The notes beneath the pieces were generated by a model. It worked only from the letters and a program-made list of their open reading frames with translations, was not told the DNA's origin and ran no database searches. A DNA stretch of 64,000 bases from Fibrobacter succinogenes (GTDB lineage: Bacteria; Fibrobacterota; Fibrobacteria; Fibrobacterales; Fibrobacteraceae). Each line of letters opens with the position of its first letter. Within the stretch, counting starts at the first letter, position 1. Location of the stretch: contig CACYRP010000021.1 in the NCBI GenBank assembly GCA_902776765.1, positions 1 to 64,000 on the forward strand, given 5' to 3'. The translations under genes and the position numbers were made by a program. Shown here piece after piece: positions 55,287-63,500 of the stretch.

Positions 55287-57095
55287 TTACTTTTTCAGAT
55301 ACACGCCCTTGGCCATGCGGCCTGCGTCGCGGACTGAACGGCCCTTCAGGTCGTAAGTACGTTCCGTGCGGTTCATGCGGAATTCACCAGTGCGGCTGTT
55401 GAACTGGCCGATGACGGTCGTCTGTTCCTCGCCATCCTTTTTGCGGTCAACCACAACAACGTTCATCGTTTCCGGAATGTCGTTGTCGATAGATGCAGTC
55501 TGGCGCAAGACATAGGCACCGTTCGAGTTAACCGATTGCGGTACCGGACTCTTGTAGATATAGGCGCGGAGTGGCTTGATGAAGGCGCCTTCGCCCACCT
55601 TGACAAACTGGCCAACCGAGATGTCAGACGTGGCGGTACCCGCAAAGCCATAGGCTGCAGCCTTGTTCGTACCCAACACTTCTGGACTGTTGGCATCCCA
55701 GGTTTTGCCTTGGACAACGCCACGGAATACATAATTACCATACTTATTGTAATCATCAGACTGCATTACATCAAAATCACCATCCTCTGTCGGAGTCGCC
55801 TTAAGAACAAGGTCAGTCGTTTTATTGATTACAATGTTCGTTGCATTGGATTTGAGCTTGATTAAATACGGCTTGTACGCTTCCATCGTATATGTTGTAC
55901 CTACAAAACGACTGTACCAAACACGATCCACAGCCACATACTTATTATTACTTTTATCAACGCCTATGCCGAGGAACATGTAGACCAGATCTAAATTCTC
56001 GATTTCTTCAGCCTTGATTTCGAACGGGAACATAATAGTGGAATAATTATTTCCCCCTACGACAACAGGGAACGTACGTTTAAAAATAATCGTGTCAACA
56101 ACCATATCCTTCGCAAAGTTCACAGCTTCATTGCCGCTATAATCGCCGTCAATAATACCAATAGTCTTGCTACCAGGAGTTACAATTTCGGCAGCTTTTG
56201 CTGGGAGCATGAAAGGATTTTCTTCAATACTTCCTTCTACATCATCGACGGTAACAGTACCGACAAGTCCATCAGATCCTCCAATGCTATAAGGAGCTTT
56301 CTTTCCCTTTATTGCTATAACTTTAGCAACACCTTTTGTAATTGTAACTTTTCCACAGGACCCACTGTTTCCACAGCCAATGCCGGCAGCACCTTTACCT
56401 CCCATTCCCGGCATCTCATCACCTCCCATTGCTATAATTTTACCGCCACTGATAGTTATATCGCCACACCCCGATTCTTCATAACCGCCACCGCCAATGC
56501 CAGCTGCATATAGACCACCAGCGGCGGTAATTTCACCACCTTCGATAGAGATATTGCCTCCATGAGCATCCTTGCTAGAGCCAATGCCGGCCGCAGTGAA
56601 ACCACCCGTTGCTTTAATTACACCACTTTTGATAACTATATGGCCACAATTTGTATAACGGTTACAGCCGATACCAGCTCCATAACCATTGCTACTTGCT
56701 TCAAGGGAACCATCACCCTCAATTGTCATCGTATATTTTTGGCCATCTATATCATCTGGCACCTGGACGCCCGGGAAATTACCATAATACCCCTTCATGA
56801 TATTTTTCCCCCTAAGAACGAGGGTACAGTTCCCCAGACACCTAATACCAGCCGACATAAACTGACCTTCATTCACACCAAGAACTTGCGCGTTTTCAAG
56901 AGTAATCTTGGCATCTTTGGCAACTAAAATTCTGACCTTCCTTTCAGTCCCATCAATGGTACCATTTATGCAATCGCCATCCTTTAGCAAAAGTTCTTCA
57001 CCATCTTTAGGGCCGACTGAGATATTGTATACCGCTGCAAACGTTGCTGAAGCAACAAATAATAGTGCAGAAACCACACGATATATATTTTTCAT
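55287..57095 (-). CDS. Secreted glycine-rich repeat protein B (intact paralogue)
   Basis: 602 residues with a signal peptide (cleavage near ATFAAV). The N-terminal part (KDGDCINGTIDG, then DAKITLENAQVLG) is followed by about four repeats such as 'GHIVIKSGVIKATGGFTAAGIGSS' (shown in shortened form: IVIKSGVIKATGG, AAGIGSS), typical of a right-handed solenoid. The C-terminal half (about 310-540) is shared with protein A and ends TYDLKGRSVRDAGRMAKGVY, a C-terminal module like those of the enzymes here. Cysteines recur in each repeat (GCNRYTNCGH, ESGCGD, GSCGK), so disulfides are possible. There is no catalytic signature; it may be an adhesin or binding protein. ATG 57095 follows AAAGGAATTTTAT. 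Confidence 0.82.
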   Translation of the reverse strand: MKNIYRVVSALLFVASATFAAVYNISVGPKDGEELLLKDGDCINGTIDGTERKVRILVAKDAKITLENAQVLGVNEGQFMSAGIRCLGNCTLVLRGKNIMKGYYGNFPGVQVPDDIDGQKYTMTIEGDGSLEASSNGYGAGIGCNRYTNCGHIVIKSGVIKATGGFTAAGIGSSKDAHGGNISIEGGEITAAGGLYAAGIGGGGYEESGCGDITISGGKIIAMGGDEMPGMGGKGAAGIGCGNSGSCGKVTITKGVAKVIAIKGKKAPYSIGGSDGLVGTVTVDDVEGSIEENPFMLPAKAAEIVTPGSKTIGIIDGDYSGNEAVNFAKDMVVDTIIFKRTFPVVVGGNNYSTIMFPFEIKAEEIENLDLVYMFLGIGVDKSNNKYVAVDRVWYSRFVGTTYTMEAYKPYLIKLKSNATNIVINKTTDLVLKATPTEDGDFDVMQSDDYNKYGNYVFRGVVQGKTWDANSPEVLGTNKAAAYGFAGTATSDISVGQFVKVGEGAFIKPLRAYIYKSPVPQSVNSNGAYVLRQTASIDNDIPETMNVVVVDRKKDGEEQTTVIGQFNSRTGEFRMNRTERTYDLKGRSVRDAGRMAKGVYLKK

Positions 57096-57142
57096 ATAAA
57101 ATTCCTTTGTTATGTTTCAAGCATCCCTCAAAAACTACATAA

Positions 57143-57171
57143 ATCATACATTTTTAACACGACTTCGTCAA
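57143..57171 (-). promoter_or_regulatory. Sigma-70 type promoter of repeat protein B
   Basis: On the coding strand TTGACG, a 17-base spacer and TATGAT, matching the promoter of protein A at 54752. Confidence 0.78.
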
Positions 57172-57183
57172 GTTTGTTTATAA

Positions 57184-57214
57184 TAAAAAAACACCTCGGA
57201 GCACTCGCTCCGAG
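57184..57214 (-). terminator. Terminator after the 23-codon mini-gene
   Basis: On the minus strand the stem CCTCGGAGC-GAGT-GCTCCGAGG is followed by TGTTTTTTTATTA. Confidence 0.9.
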
Positions 57215-57265
57215 GCGTAACAACGCCTTGCGGCATCATTAGGGTGTGTGGTTTAGGAGGATCTT

Positions 57266-57337
57266 TTAGATGAATACGGCTAGGGCAGCGGCTCCATAGC
57301 CAAAAACAGTTGCTAAAGCATTCTGCTTTAAACTCAT
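57266..57337 (-). CDS. 23-residue hydrophobic mini-protein under the regulon site
   Basis: A short frame starts MSLKQNALATVFGYG and ends AALAVFI, a short charged head plus one membrane helix. It is the only frame in a complete transcription unit: regulon palindrome (57438), promoter element (57388), the frame, terminator (57184). A GGGATGA lies about 6 bases before the ATG. It resembles in type, not clearly in sequence, the mini-protein at 48454. Function unknown; a small regulatory RNA from the same unit is an alternative. Confidence 0.5.
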   Translation of the reverse strand: MSLKQNALATVFGYGAAALAVFI

Positions 57338-57387
57338 AATCATCATCCCATAACTTCCCTTGCATGATTGCAAGATTTTTCCACTTT

Positions 57388-57454
57388 GAAATTTAGATTT
57401 TCTTTTGCCAAATTCCCTATTTCTGCCAATTTTTATCATTGACATTTTGGTAAT
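57388..57454 (-). promoter_or_regulatory. Regulon palindrome and promoter element (mini-gene)
   Basis: The 17-mer ATTGACATTTTGGTAAT lies at 57438-57454. The coding-strand element TAAATTTC lies at 57388-57395, with 42 bases between them. Confidence 0.65.
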
Positions 57455-57526
57455 GGAGATAGGGAGCTACAGCTCAGCGTTGACGCCTACGGCGTCAGCG
57501 ACCACGCTCGGTCATTCAAGTAACAA

Positions 57527-57573
57527 AAAGGCCCGTTCGAAATCACGACGAAACATGTTTCGAACAGGCTTTT
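57527..57573 (-). terminator. Terminator after the Rpn-type gene
   Basis: On the minus strand the arms CCTGTTCGAAA and TTTCGAACGGG enclose a loop and are followed by CCTTTTTG. Confidence 0.75.
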
Positions 57574-57599
57574 GACAGTATGGAATTTTTTAATAAAGA

Positions 57600-58547
57600 T
57601 TACAAGGCTTTGATTTCCTCTTCCGAAAGGCCTGTATCCTCAACAATTTCGCTAATCGGTCGATTCCTAGCCTTCAACTTTTTAGCGATTTCGCGAGCTG
57701 CCTTTTCCAAACCTTTTTCCATGCCTTTTTGCAAACCGGTTTCAATGGCAAACTGTTCGATAGCGTAGGCATCCCATTTGGCTTTCTGTGCTTCGTCAAT
57801 CATCTTCTGTTCCTCTTTCGATAATTTAGCCATTTCGGCAACAGGAAACAAGAGCTCGAATGCCGACTTAGCATACTGCTTGGGCATCTGCGTCAAGTTT
57901 TTCATGTTCTTGAGCGCGTATAGCCCCTTGTCAAGCACGGTTTCAAGCTCGTCCAGCGGCTTCTTAAACTTGAGCAATTCTACAAATGCAAAACAGAGCG
58001 TGTCGCTAATGCAGCTGCCGTTCACTTCACGAAGCTTTGCGCGACGAATATAGCGGTCGTCATCATAGATGTTGAATTCCATGATTACCACCGTAATGAT
58101 TGGACTCAATTCATAATTATAGGCCTTGCCACGTTCCCCCTGAGCAACAATCGTCTGCGAAGCGTAATAGATTGCGCGGTTCACTACATTTTTCTGGCTT
58201 AAAATTTGCACTTCGATGATGAACCGTCGCCCAGCGGAATCGATGCAATACAGGTCGAAAATCGTGGTGCGGTTTTCGTTCGATCCGTCGTTGAATTCCT
58301 TGTCGCGAGACTGAACATCCACAATCGGTGATGCAATTTCGCCCTCCAAGACGGCATTCAAGAGCGCCATCAAGCAAACCTTATTTTGTGTATCTGGATT
58401 GAAAGCCTTCTTAAAAGTTCTGTCAAGGAGAAGGTCGGCATAGACCCCTGCACCCTTGAATTCCTCATAAGTCTTAGCCTCACCCATTACATTTCCGACA
58501 ATAATTTCAGCCTGATCAGAATCGCTATTATTAGTTCGATTATCCAT
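57600..58547 (-). CDS. Rpn-type PD-(D/E)XK nuclease family protein
   Basis: 315 residues, cytoplasmic. DLLLDRTFKKAFN opens the domain. FDLYCIDSAGRRFIIEVQ carries the Asp and the Glu-X-Gln of the PD-(D/E)XK fold as found in Rpn (recombination-promoting nuclease) proteins. A middle helical part (FVELLKFKKPLDELE) and a C-terminal helix (MEKGLEKAAREIAKKLKARN, then RPISEIVEDTGLSEEEI) follow, as usual in the family. These genes were long annotated as transposases but act as DNases, and some have phage-defence roles. Many genomes hold several copies. No insertion-sequence ends or target duplications were seen here. GGATAGATA lies before ATG 58547. It is not part of the xylan regulon. Confidence 0.85.
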   Translation of the reverse strand: MDNRTNNSDSDQAEIIVGNVMGEAKTYEEFKGAGVYADLLLDRTFKKAFNPDTQNKVCLMALLNAVLEGEIASPIVDVQSRDKEFNDGSNENRTTIFDLYCIDSAGRRFIIEVQILSQKNVVNRAIYYASQTIVAQGERGKAYNYELSPIITVVIMEFNIYDDDRYIRRAKLREVNGSCISDTLCFAFVELLKFKKPLDELETVLDKGLYALKNMKNLTQMPKQYAKSAFELLFPVAEMAKLSKEEQKMIDEAQKAKWDAYAIEQFAIETGLQKGMEKGLEKAAREIAKKLKARNRPISEIVEDTGLSEEEIKAL

Positions 58548-58655
58548 TATCTATCCATCATTCTATTCCCAGTTACGCTGAGACCGCTGGCAAAGAACAT
58601 CTCTACCCTTTATATTAACACACATTAGCGAGGCATTTGGACTAATTTTTTTTGT

Positions 58656-58693
58656 AAAAAAAACACCCCGGAGGTTTTGCCTTCGGAGTGTTT
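58656..58693 (-). terminator. Terminator after GH43 gene at 58736
   Basis: On the minus strand the stem AACACTCCGAAGG-CAAAA-CCTCCGGGGTGTT is followed by T6. Confidence 0.88.
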
Positions 58694-58735
58694 GATGCTT
58701 TCGGAGTGATTGATACTTTAGGAATTATATGAATT

Positions 58736-60931
58736 TTATCTTGCGACAGAGGTCATGAAGGTCTTGCGACCGTCGATGCTCTTGAGCATGTAAACGCCCT
58801 TGTTGAAGCCAGCATCGAGCAAGGCGACGTTTGCCTTTTTACCCGTCAAATCGACAGTGCCCAAGAGCTTTCCGCTTACGTTGTACACATTGTAGACTTT
58901 GGAACCCGAAACAGCAAGCCTTACACCACTCTTGATGCCCACCTTTTCCACATCGCCAAGAGAGAACCAATCCACGTTCACGTTGTCGCCGGTAATCACA
59001 AGACGGATCACATGAGTACCCTTGGTAAGCTTGGCCTTGCCGCCATCGAATTCCTTGTAAACGCTCCAGTCTTCGCCGGTCTGCGGAACATTGATGGTAT
59101 CGCCAATAGCCTTACCATCAGCCAAGAAGCAGAAGCTCGCGCCATTTTCCATGCCGGTAGAAGCCGAAGCCTTGATAGCATAGTCGCCGTCTTCCGGAAC
59201 TTCGACCGTGTATTCGAGCCATTCGCCAGAAGCCGTGTAGCCAATGGCCATGCCCGTGCCACCTTCGACAATATCAACGCCCAAATCTTCACGGAACTTG
59301 GCATCGCCCTGATTTTCGGAATCGTTGTCGCTATAGGAATCCACATCGCCGCCGCGGCCCGTTCCCGGAATGTCAAACTTTTCAGCTTCAATCTTTGCCG
59401 GGAGCTTTACCGCCACGCTATCATACGGAACCTGCGGAGTCGGCGGAGTCGTGCCGCTGCCTTCGAAGCCCCAAGCCTTGATAGCCATGGTCGAATCCTT
59501 ATCGCCCTTGAACACGAGGAACAACTGTTCCACAATACCTTTGAGGCCAGTCACTTCGCAAGAGTTGTCCGCAAAGGAATTCTTGTTGCCGGTATTCTTG
59601 AGAGTGCAAGTGCCAGTGAGCGTTCCCGTTGCAGAACCCGTATGGATTTCAATCTTGTTGCCATCGGCAGTGCTTGCCGCCTGCACCGTGAAGCCCGTTG
59701 CGGCCGTACCAAAGTCCACGCCACTCACGCGGATCCAGGATTCCTTGGTGGAGAGCGGAAGCAAGAGGTGTTCCGCGACCTTGCCCGGAGCCCAGTTAGA
59801 ACGGCTGCGGATGCCCTTCTGCTTAGAACTCGTCAAAGCCGGATACCAGTCATACGGATCAAAGTTTTCAATCTGCTTCGGGCCTTCCTTCGTGAAGGTC
59901 AATTCCTTCATGGTGCCATCGGCATTGTAAGTAAATTCATCGACACTCACGCTGCGGTGGTAAGCCGGGTTCGGATTCGGCCTTCCATCTTCAGCGGGGA
60001 TTTTTTCCAAACCGTCGTAACCATTAGCAATGCGGCGGTCATGGTAAGCTACATACCAATGGCCCTTGAATTCGGCAATGCCATGATGGTTGTTATTATT
60101 GGCATTAATGTTCTGGCCGCCAATGTTTGGGTTCCCCATGAAGATACCCTTGTATTCGTAAGGGCCCATCGGGTTCTTGGACATACCATAGGCAATGCGC
60201 AAATCCGCCGTACTGTAAGAGAGGTAGTAATTACCCTTGTACTTGTGGATGTAAGAGGCTTCCATCGCCTTCGGACCGCCAATCTTCAGCTGGGTCTTGG
60301 AGCTAACATCGAAGCCCTTCATATCCTTGTTAAACTTGTAGATATTGAAGATGTTATTGTTGTTATTGGCAGCCGGGCGGCTATTGCTTTCGCCACCGCC
60401 AAACGTAAAGTAGCCCGTACCATCGTCATCGAAGAAAATCGCCGGGTCAAAGCACCAGCCAATGCCATCGCAGTCCGCGAGACCGCCGCCCCAATTGTTG
60501 ATGAGCTTCTTGTTGCCAGAGACCGGGTTTGTCCACGGGCCCGCAATGCTATCGGCGCCAATGAGGCCGATACCGCCACCACCGCCATCCGGGAACACAA
60601 TGTAAAGTCTGTGGTCGTTGGGATTTACCGCAATGCCGGAGGCCCAAATATCACCAATGCCATCGACCTTGCGGGCATCGTAAATGATACCGAAGTCGGT
60701 CCAGTTTTTCATATCCTTGGTGCGGAAACCGTAAAGGGCCTTGATATCGTAGCCGTTGGCATTAGCGACTGCCGGGTCATCCGAGTCCGTGATGACGTAG
60801 AAATAGGTATCATCAGCGGCGGCACCCGGGTCCGCCAAATAGTGATAAGCTGAAATCGGGTTATCGGCAAGCGCGCCTACACCAAAGCCCGCCACCATTC
60901 CAAGCATTGTTACGCTCTTAAGTAGTCTCAT
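58736..60931 (-). CDS. Secreted GH43 arabinofuranosidase-type enzyme with XX-like module and CBM6
   Basis: 731 residues with a signal peptide (cleavage near GALADN). The GH43 domain (about 24-335) has the triad Asp in YHYLADPGAA, Asp in CFDPAIFFDDDG and Glu in MEASYIHKYKG. A middle sandwich (about 350-495, FDPYDWYPALTSSKQKG to STMAIKAWGFEG), a CBM6 (about 510-645) and the C-terminal module (YNVYNVSGKLLGTVD, VYMLKSIDG) follow. A GH43 plus an extra module plus CBM6 is the published layout of an F. succinogenes arabinoxylan arabinofuranohydrolase. The next gene (61082) is a close paralogue. ATG 60931 follows GGAGTGAACA. Confidence 0.93.
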   Translation of the reverse strand: MRLLKSVTMLGMVAGFGVGALADNPISAYHYLADPGAAADDTYFYVITDSDDPAVANANGYDIKALYGFRTKDMKNWTDFGIIYDARKVDGIGDIWASGIAVNPNDHRLYIVFPDGGGGGIGLIGADSIAGPWTNPVSGNKKLINNWGGGLADCDGIGWCFDPAIFFDDDGTGYFTFGGGESNSRPAANNNNNIFNIYKFNKDMKGFDVSSKTQLKIGGPKAMEASYIHKYKGNYYLSYSTADLRIAYGMSKNPMGPYEYKGIFMGNPNIGGQNINANNNNHHGIAEFKGHWYVAYHDRRIANGYDGLEKIPAEDGRPNPNPAYHRSVSVDEFTYNADGTMKELTFTKEGPKQIENFDPYDWYPALTSSKQKGIRSRSNWAPGKVAEHLLLPLSTKESWIRVSGVDFGTAATGFTVQAASTADGNKIEIHTGSATGTLTGTCTLKNTGNKNSFADNSCEVTGLKGIVEQLFLVFKGDKDSTMAIKAWGFEGSGTTPPTPQVPYDSVAVKLPAKIEAEKFDIPGTGRGGDVDSYSDNDSENQGDAKFREDLGVDIVEGGTGMAIGYTASGEWLEYTVEVPEDGDYAIKASASTGMENGASFCFLADGKAIGDTINVPQTGEDWSVYKEFDGGKAKLTKGTHVIRLVITGDNVNVDWFSLGDVEKVGIKSGVRLAVSGSKVYNVYNVSGKLLGTVDLTGKKANVALLDAGFNKGVYMLKSIDGRKTFMTSVAR

Positions 60932-60980
60932 TGTTCACTCCTCAAGATCGACCACACACCGTGAGTCCATCTCTTTTTTA

Positions 60981-61048
60981 TAAAATTACCTCACAAAACG
61001 CAAAAAAGACCCACGGAAAACCGCAGGTCTTATGGATAAAAAGTCAAT
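60981..61048 (-). promoter_or_regulatory. Regulon palindrome and promoter element (GH43 at 58736)
   Basis: The 17-mer ATGGATAAAAAGTCAAT lies at 61032-61048. The coding-strand element TAATTTTA lies at 60981-60988, with 43 bases between them. The terminator of the upstream gene fills the spacer. Confidence 0.72.
61001..61031 (-). terminator. Terminator after GH43 gene at 61082, inside the next control region
   Basis: On the minus strand the stem AAGACCTGCGG-TTTT-CCGTGGGTCTT is followed by TTTTGCG. It occupies the spacer between palindrome and promoter element of the downstream gene. Confidence 0.82.
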
Positions 61049-61081
61049 AGGTTTAGACTAGAGACGAAAGACGAGAGAGGC

Positions 61082-63304
61082 TTAGCGAGTGGTGCGAACT
61101 TTTGCCGTAGCGCCGTTGTGACGGTTGCGGATGATGCACACGCCCTGCACGTTCCTGGACTGCGGATTGTCGCGCCAGAGCTTCTTTGCTTCGTGGATAT
61201 TGCGAGCAGTGAAGCTAGAAACTTTCTTGCCGCTCAAATCAAACACATCGAAGTTAGCGACAGCATCTGCACCAAGCACCCTAAAGCCCTTGATGGCAAT
61301 CGTTTCTTCGTCCGGGTCCTTCGCGTCCTTACCAGCTGCAAAGGTCATGTAGTCGATATCGAACCAGTCGCCCGTGATGGCAAAGCGGAGGATATGTTCA
61401 CCGGCCGGGAGCGTCACGTTAGCCTTGACCTTCACAAAGTCATCCCAGCTGTCGCCCGCCACCGGAACTTCGGCAATGGACTTGTCGTCAATGGAGAGCG
61501 TAAAGCTAGCCGTTGAATTGTCCGTCGCTACAGAAGCAAACATCGTATAGTCGCCAGCTTCCTTCACGTTCACGGTGTACTCAAGCCATTCGCCGGACTG
61601 GTTGTAGCCAACGATATAGCCAGTTGCCTTCTTGTAAATATCAACGCCAGTACCTTCACGGTAGCTCGTGCCACCATTTTCAATGCCATGGTCTTCGGAA
61701 TCATTTTCGCTGTAAGACTTGATTTCGCTACCGCGGCCAGAACCCGGAATGTCGAAGTCTTCCATTTCGATCTTGCCCGGGATTTCCCAAGCCTTGCCGC
61801 TAAATGGTTTCTGCGGTTCCGGCGGAGTCGTGCCACTGCCTTCGAAGCCCCAAGCCTTGATAGCCATGGTAGAATCCCTATCGCCCTTGAACACGAGGAA
61901 CAACTGCTTTACAATGCCCTTGAGCCCTTCCACTTCGCACTTGTTTTCGGCATAGATATTCTTGTTGCCAGTATTCTTGAGCGTGCAAGTACCCGCCAAG
62001 GTACCCGTTGCAGAACCGGTGCGGATTTCAATCTTGTTGTTATCGGCAGCGCTTGCAGCTTCGACCGTGAAGCCCGTTGCAGCCGTACCAAAGTCAACGC
62101 CCGAAACGCGGAGCCAGGATTCCTTAGAGGAAAGCGGGAGCAACACGTGTTCGGCAGCCTTGCCCGGCACAAAGTTAGAGCGGCTGCGAATACCCTTCTG
62201 CTTGGAGCTCGTGAGAGCCGGATACCAATCGTACGGATCAAAGTTTTCAATCTGTTCCGGACCTTCATCCGTTACCTTGACCGTCTGGATTGTACCGTCG
62301 GCATTATAGAACATTTCGTCAACGGAAACGCTACGGTGGTAGCCTTCGTTCGGCTTTGCCTTGCCGTCATCGGCCGGGATGATTTCCAAGCCATTGTGGC
62401 CCTTGGCAATACGGCGGTCATGATAGACAACGTAAGAGTGGCCCTTGAATTCGGCAATACCATGGTGGTTGTTGTTGCCATTGATGCTACGGCCGTTCAT
62501 GCTCGGGTCGCCAAGAATGGTACCCTTCCAAGTGTACGGGCCCATTACGTTGTTCGATGTACCATAGTCAATCGTCGGAGCGCCCTGCTGCCATCCGGTA
62601 CTGTAAGAGAAGTAGTAAGTTCCCTTGTGCTTGTGGATGTAAGACGCTTCGAGCATCTTGCGGGTCGGCAAGTTGTTCACCTTCACGTGAGAACCGTTGC
62701 CCACCGGAGCATCCTTCGCATCGTTCAACTTGACAATGTCAAAGTTGTCTGTGTTCGGGCGGCTATTGCTTTCGCCACCGCCCCACGTCACGTAGGTGGT
62801 TCCATCGTCATCGATGAAGATACCCGGGTCAAAGCACCAGGAAACGCCATCGCAACCGATGATGCCGCGACCACCGACAAGCTTATCCTTGCCCTGGCCC
62901 ACAGCGTTTGTCCAAGGACCTTCAATCGCAGGCGCCTTGATGTAGCCAATGCCGCCGCCACCGCCATCCGGGAACACAATGTAGAACGTACCGTTGTGCA
63001 CCGCAATGCCAGAAGCCCAAATGTCATTAATGCCGTTCACCTTACGGGCATCGTAAATAATGCCGTAGTCGGTCCAGTTCTGCATATCCCTACTGCGGAA
63101 TGCATAAAGGGCGTAAATCTTGTAACCGTCAGAATTGTACGGAGCCGGGTCATCGGAGTCTGTGATGATGTAGAAGTAATCATCGTCGGCAGCAGCACCC
63201 GGGTCAGCCAAGTAATGATAAGTAGAAATAGGGTTATCGGCGAGCGCGCTTACTCCAAAGCCCGCCAGCAATCCAAACATTGTCACATTCTTAAGCAGTT
63301 TCAT
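61082..63304 (-). CDS. Secreted GH43 arabinofuranosidase-type enzyme, paralogue of the 58736 gene
   Basis: 740 residues with a signal peptide (cleavage near SALADN). The GH43 triad is Asp in YHYLADPGAA, Asp in CFDPGIFIDDDG and Glu in LEASYIHKHKG. The middle sandwich (DPYDWYPALTSSKQKGIRSR) is almost identical to that of the neighbour, while the CBM6 (about 515-655, IPGKIEMEDFDIPGSG to FDIDYMTFAAG) is closer to that of the GH30 protein (DIYKKATG, GDYTMFASVATDNST). The C-terminal module has FDVFDLSGKKVSSF and VCIIRNRHNG. The mixture suggests module shuffling after duplication. I chose ATG 63304, after GGAGTGTT. Confidence 0.93.
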   Translation of the reverse strand: MKLLKNVTMFGLLAGFGVSALADNPISTYHYLADPGAAADDDYFYIITDSDDPAPYNSDGYKIYALYAFRSRDMQNWTDYGIIYDARKVNGINDIWASGIAVHNGTFYIVFPDGGGGGIGYIKAPAIEGPWTNAVGQGKDKLVGGRGIIGCDGVSWCFDPGIFIDDDGTTYVTWGGGESNSRPNTDNFDIVKLNDAKDAPVGNGSHVKVNNLPTRKMLEASYIHKHKGTYYFSYSTGWQQGAPTIDYGTSNNVMGPYTWKGTILGDPSMNGRSINGNNNHHGIAEFKGHSYVVYHDRRIAKGHNGLEIIPADDGKAKPNEGYHRSVSVDEMFYNADGTIQTVKVTDEGPEQIENFDPYDWYPALTSSKQKGIRSRSNFVPGKAAEHVLLPLSSKESWLRVSGVDFGTAATGFTVEAASAADNNKIEIRTGSATGTLAGTCTLKNTGNKNIYAENKCEVEGLKGIVKQLFLVFKGDRDSTMAIKAWGFEGSGTTPPEPQKPFSGKAWEIPGKIEMEDFDIPGSGRGSEIKSYSENDSEDHGIENGGTSYREGTGVDIYKKATGYIVGYNQSGEWLEYTVNVKEAGDYTMFASVATDNSTASFTLSIDDKSIAEVPVAGDSWDDFVKVKANVTLPAGEHILRFAITGDWFDIDYMTFAAGKDAKDPDEETIAIKGFRVLGADAVANFDVFDLSGKKVSSFTARNIHEAKKLWRDNPQSRNVQGVCIIRNRHNGATAKVRTTR

Positions 63305-63348
63305 AACACTCCTCAGGATGGTCCCACACACAATCATCCCATTCACTT

Positions 63349-63415
63349 TAAAGATATTCTCAAAAAAGAAAAATGAATCTGCGGAATATCACAGGTTCAT
63401 TGATAAAATGTCAAC
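63349..63415 (-). promoter_or_regulatory. Regulon palindrome and promoter element (GH43 at 61082)
   Basis: The 17-mer ATTGATAAAATGTCAAC lies at 63399-63415. The coding-strand element TATCTTTA lies at 63349-63356, with 42 bases between them. Confidence 0.74.
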
Positions 63416-63445
63416 AGAGAAGTAGGCGGTAGGAAGTTGGATGCA

Positions 63446-63475
63446 AAAAAGGCTCCTCTTTCGAGAAGCCCTTTT
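63446..63475 (-). terminator. Terminator after the gene at 63501
   Basis: On the minus strand the stem GGGCTTCTC-GAAA-GAGGAGCC is followed by six T. Confidence 0.82.
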
Positions 63476-63500
63476 AGATGGAGGTGTGAGTGAGGAAAAT

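Noticed and set aside
57600..58547. Insertion sequence based on the transposase-like Rpn protein
   Set aside because: No terminal inverted repeats, target duplication or second transposase gene was seen. Rpn proteins are nucleases, often wrongly labelled as transposases.
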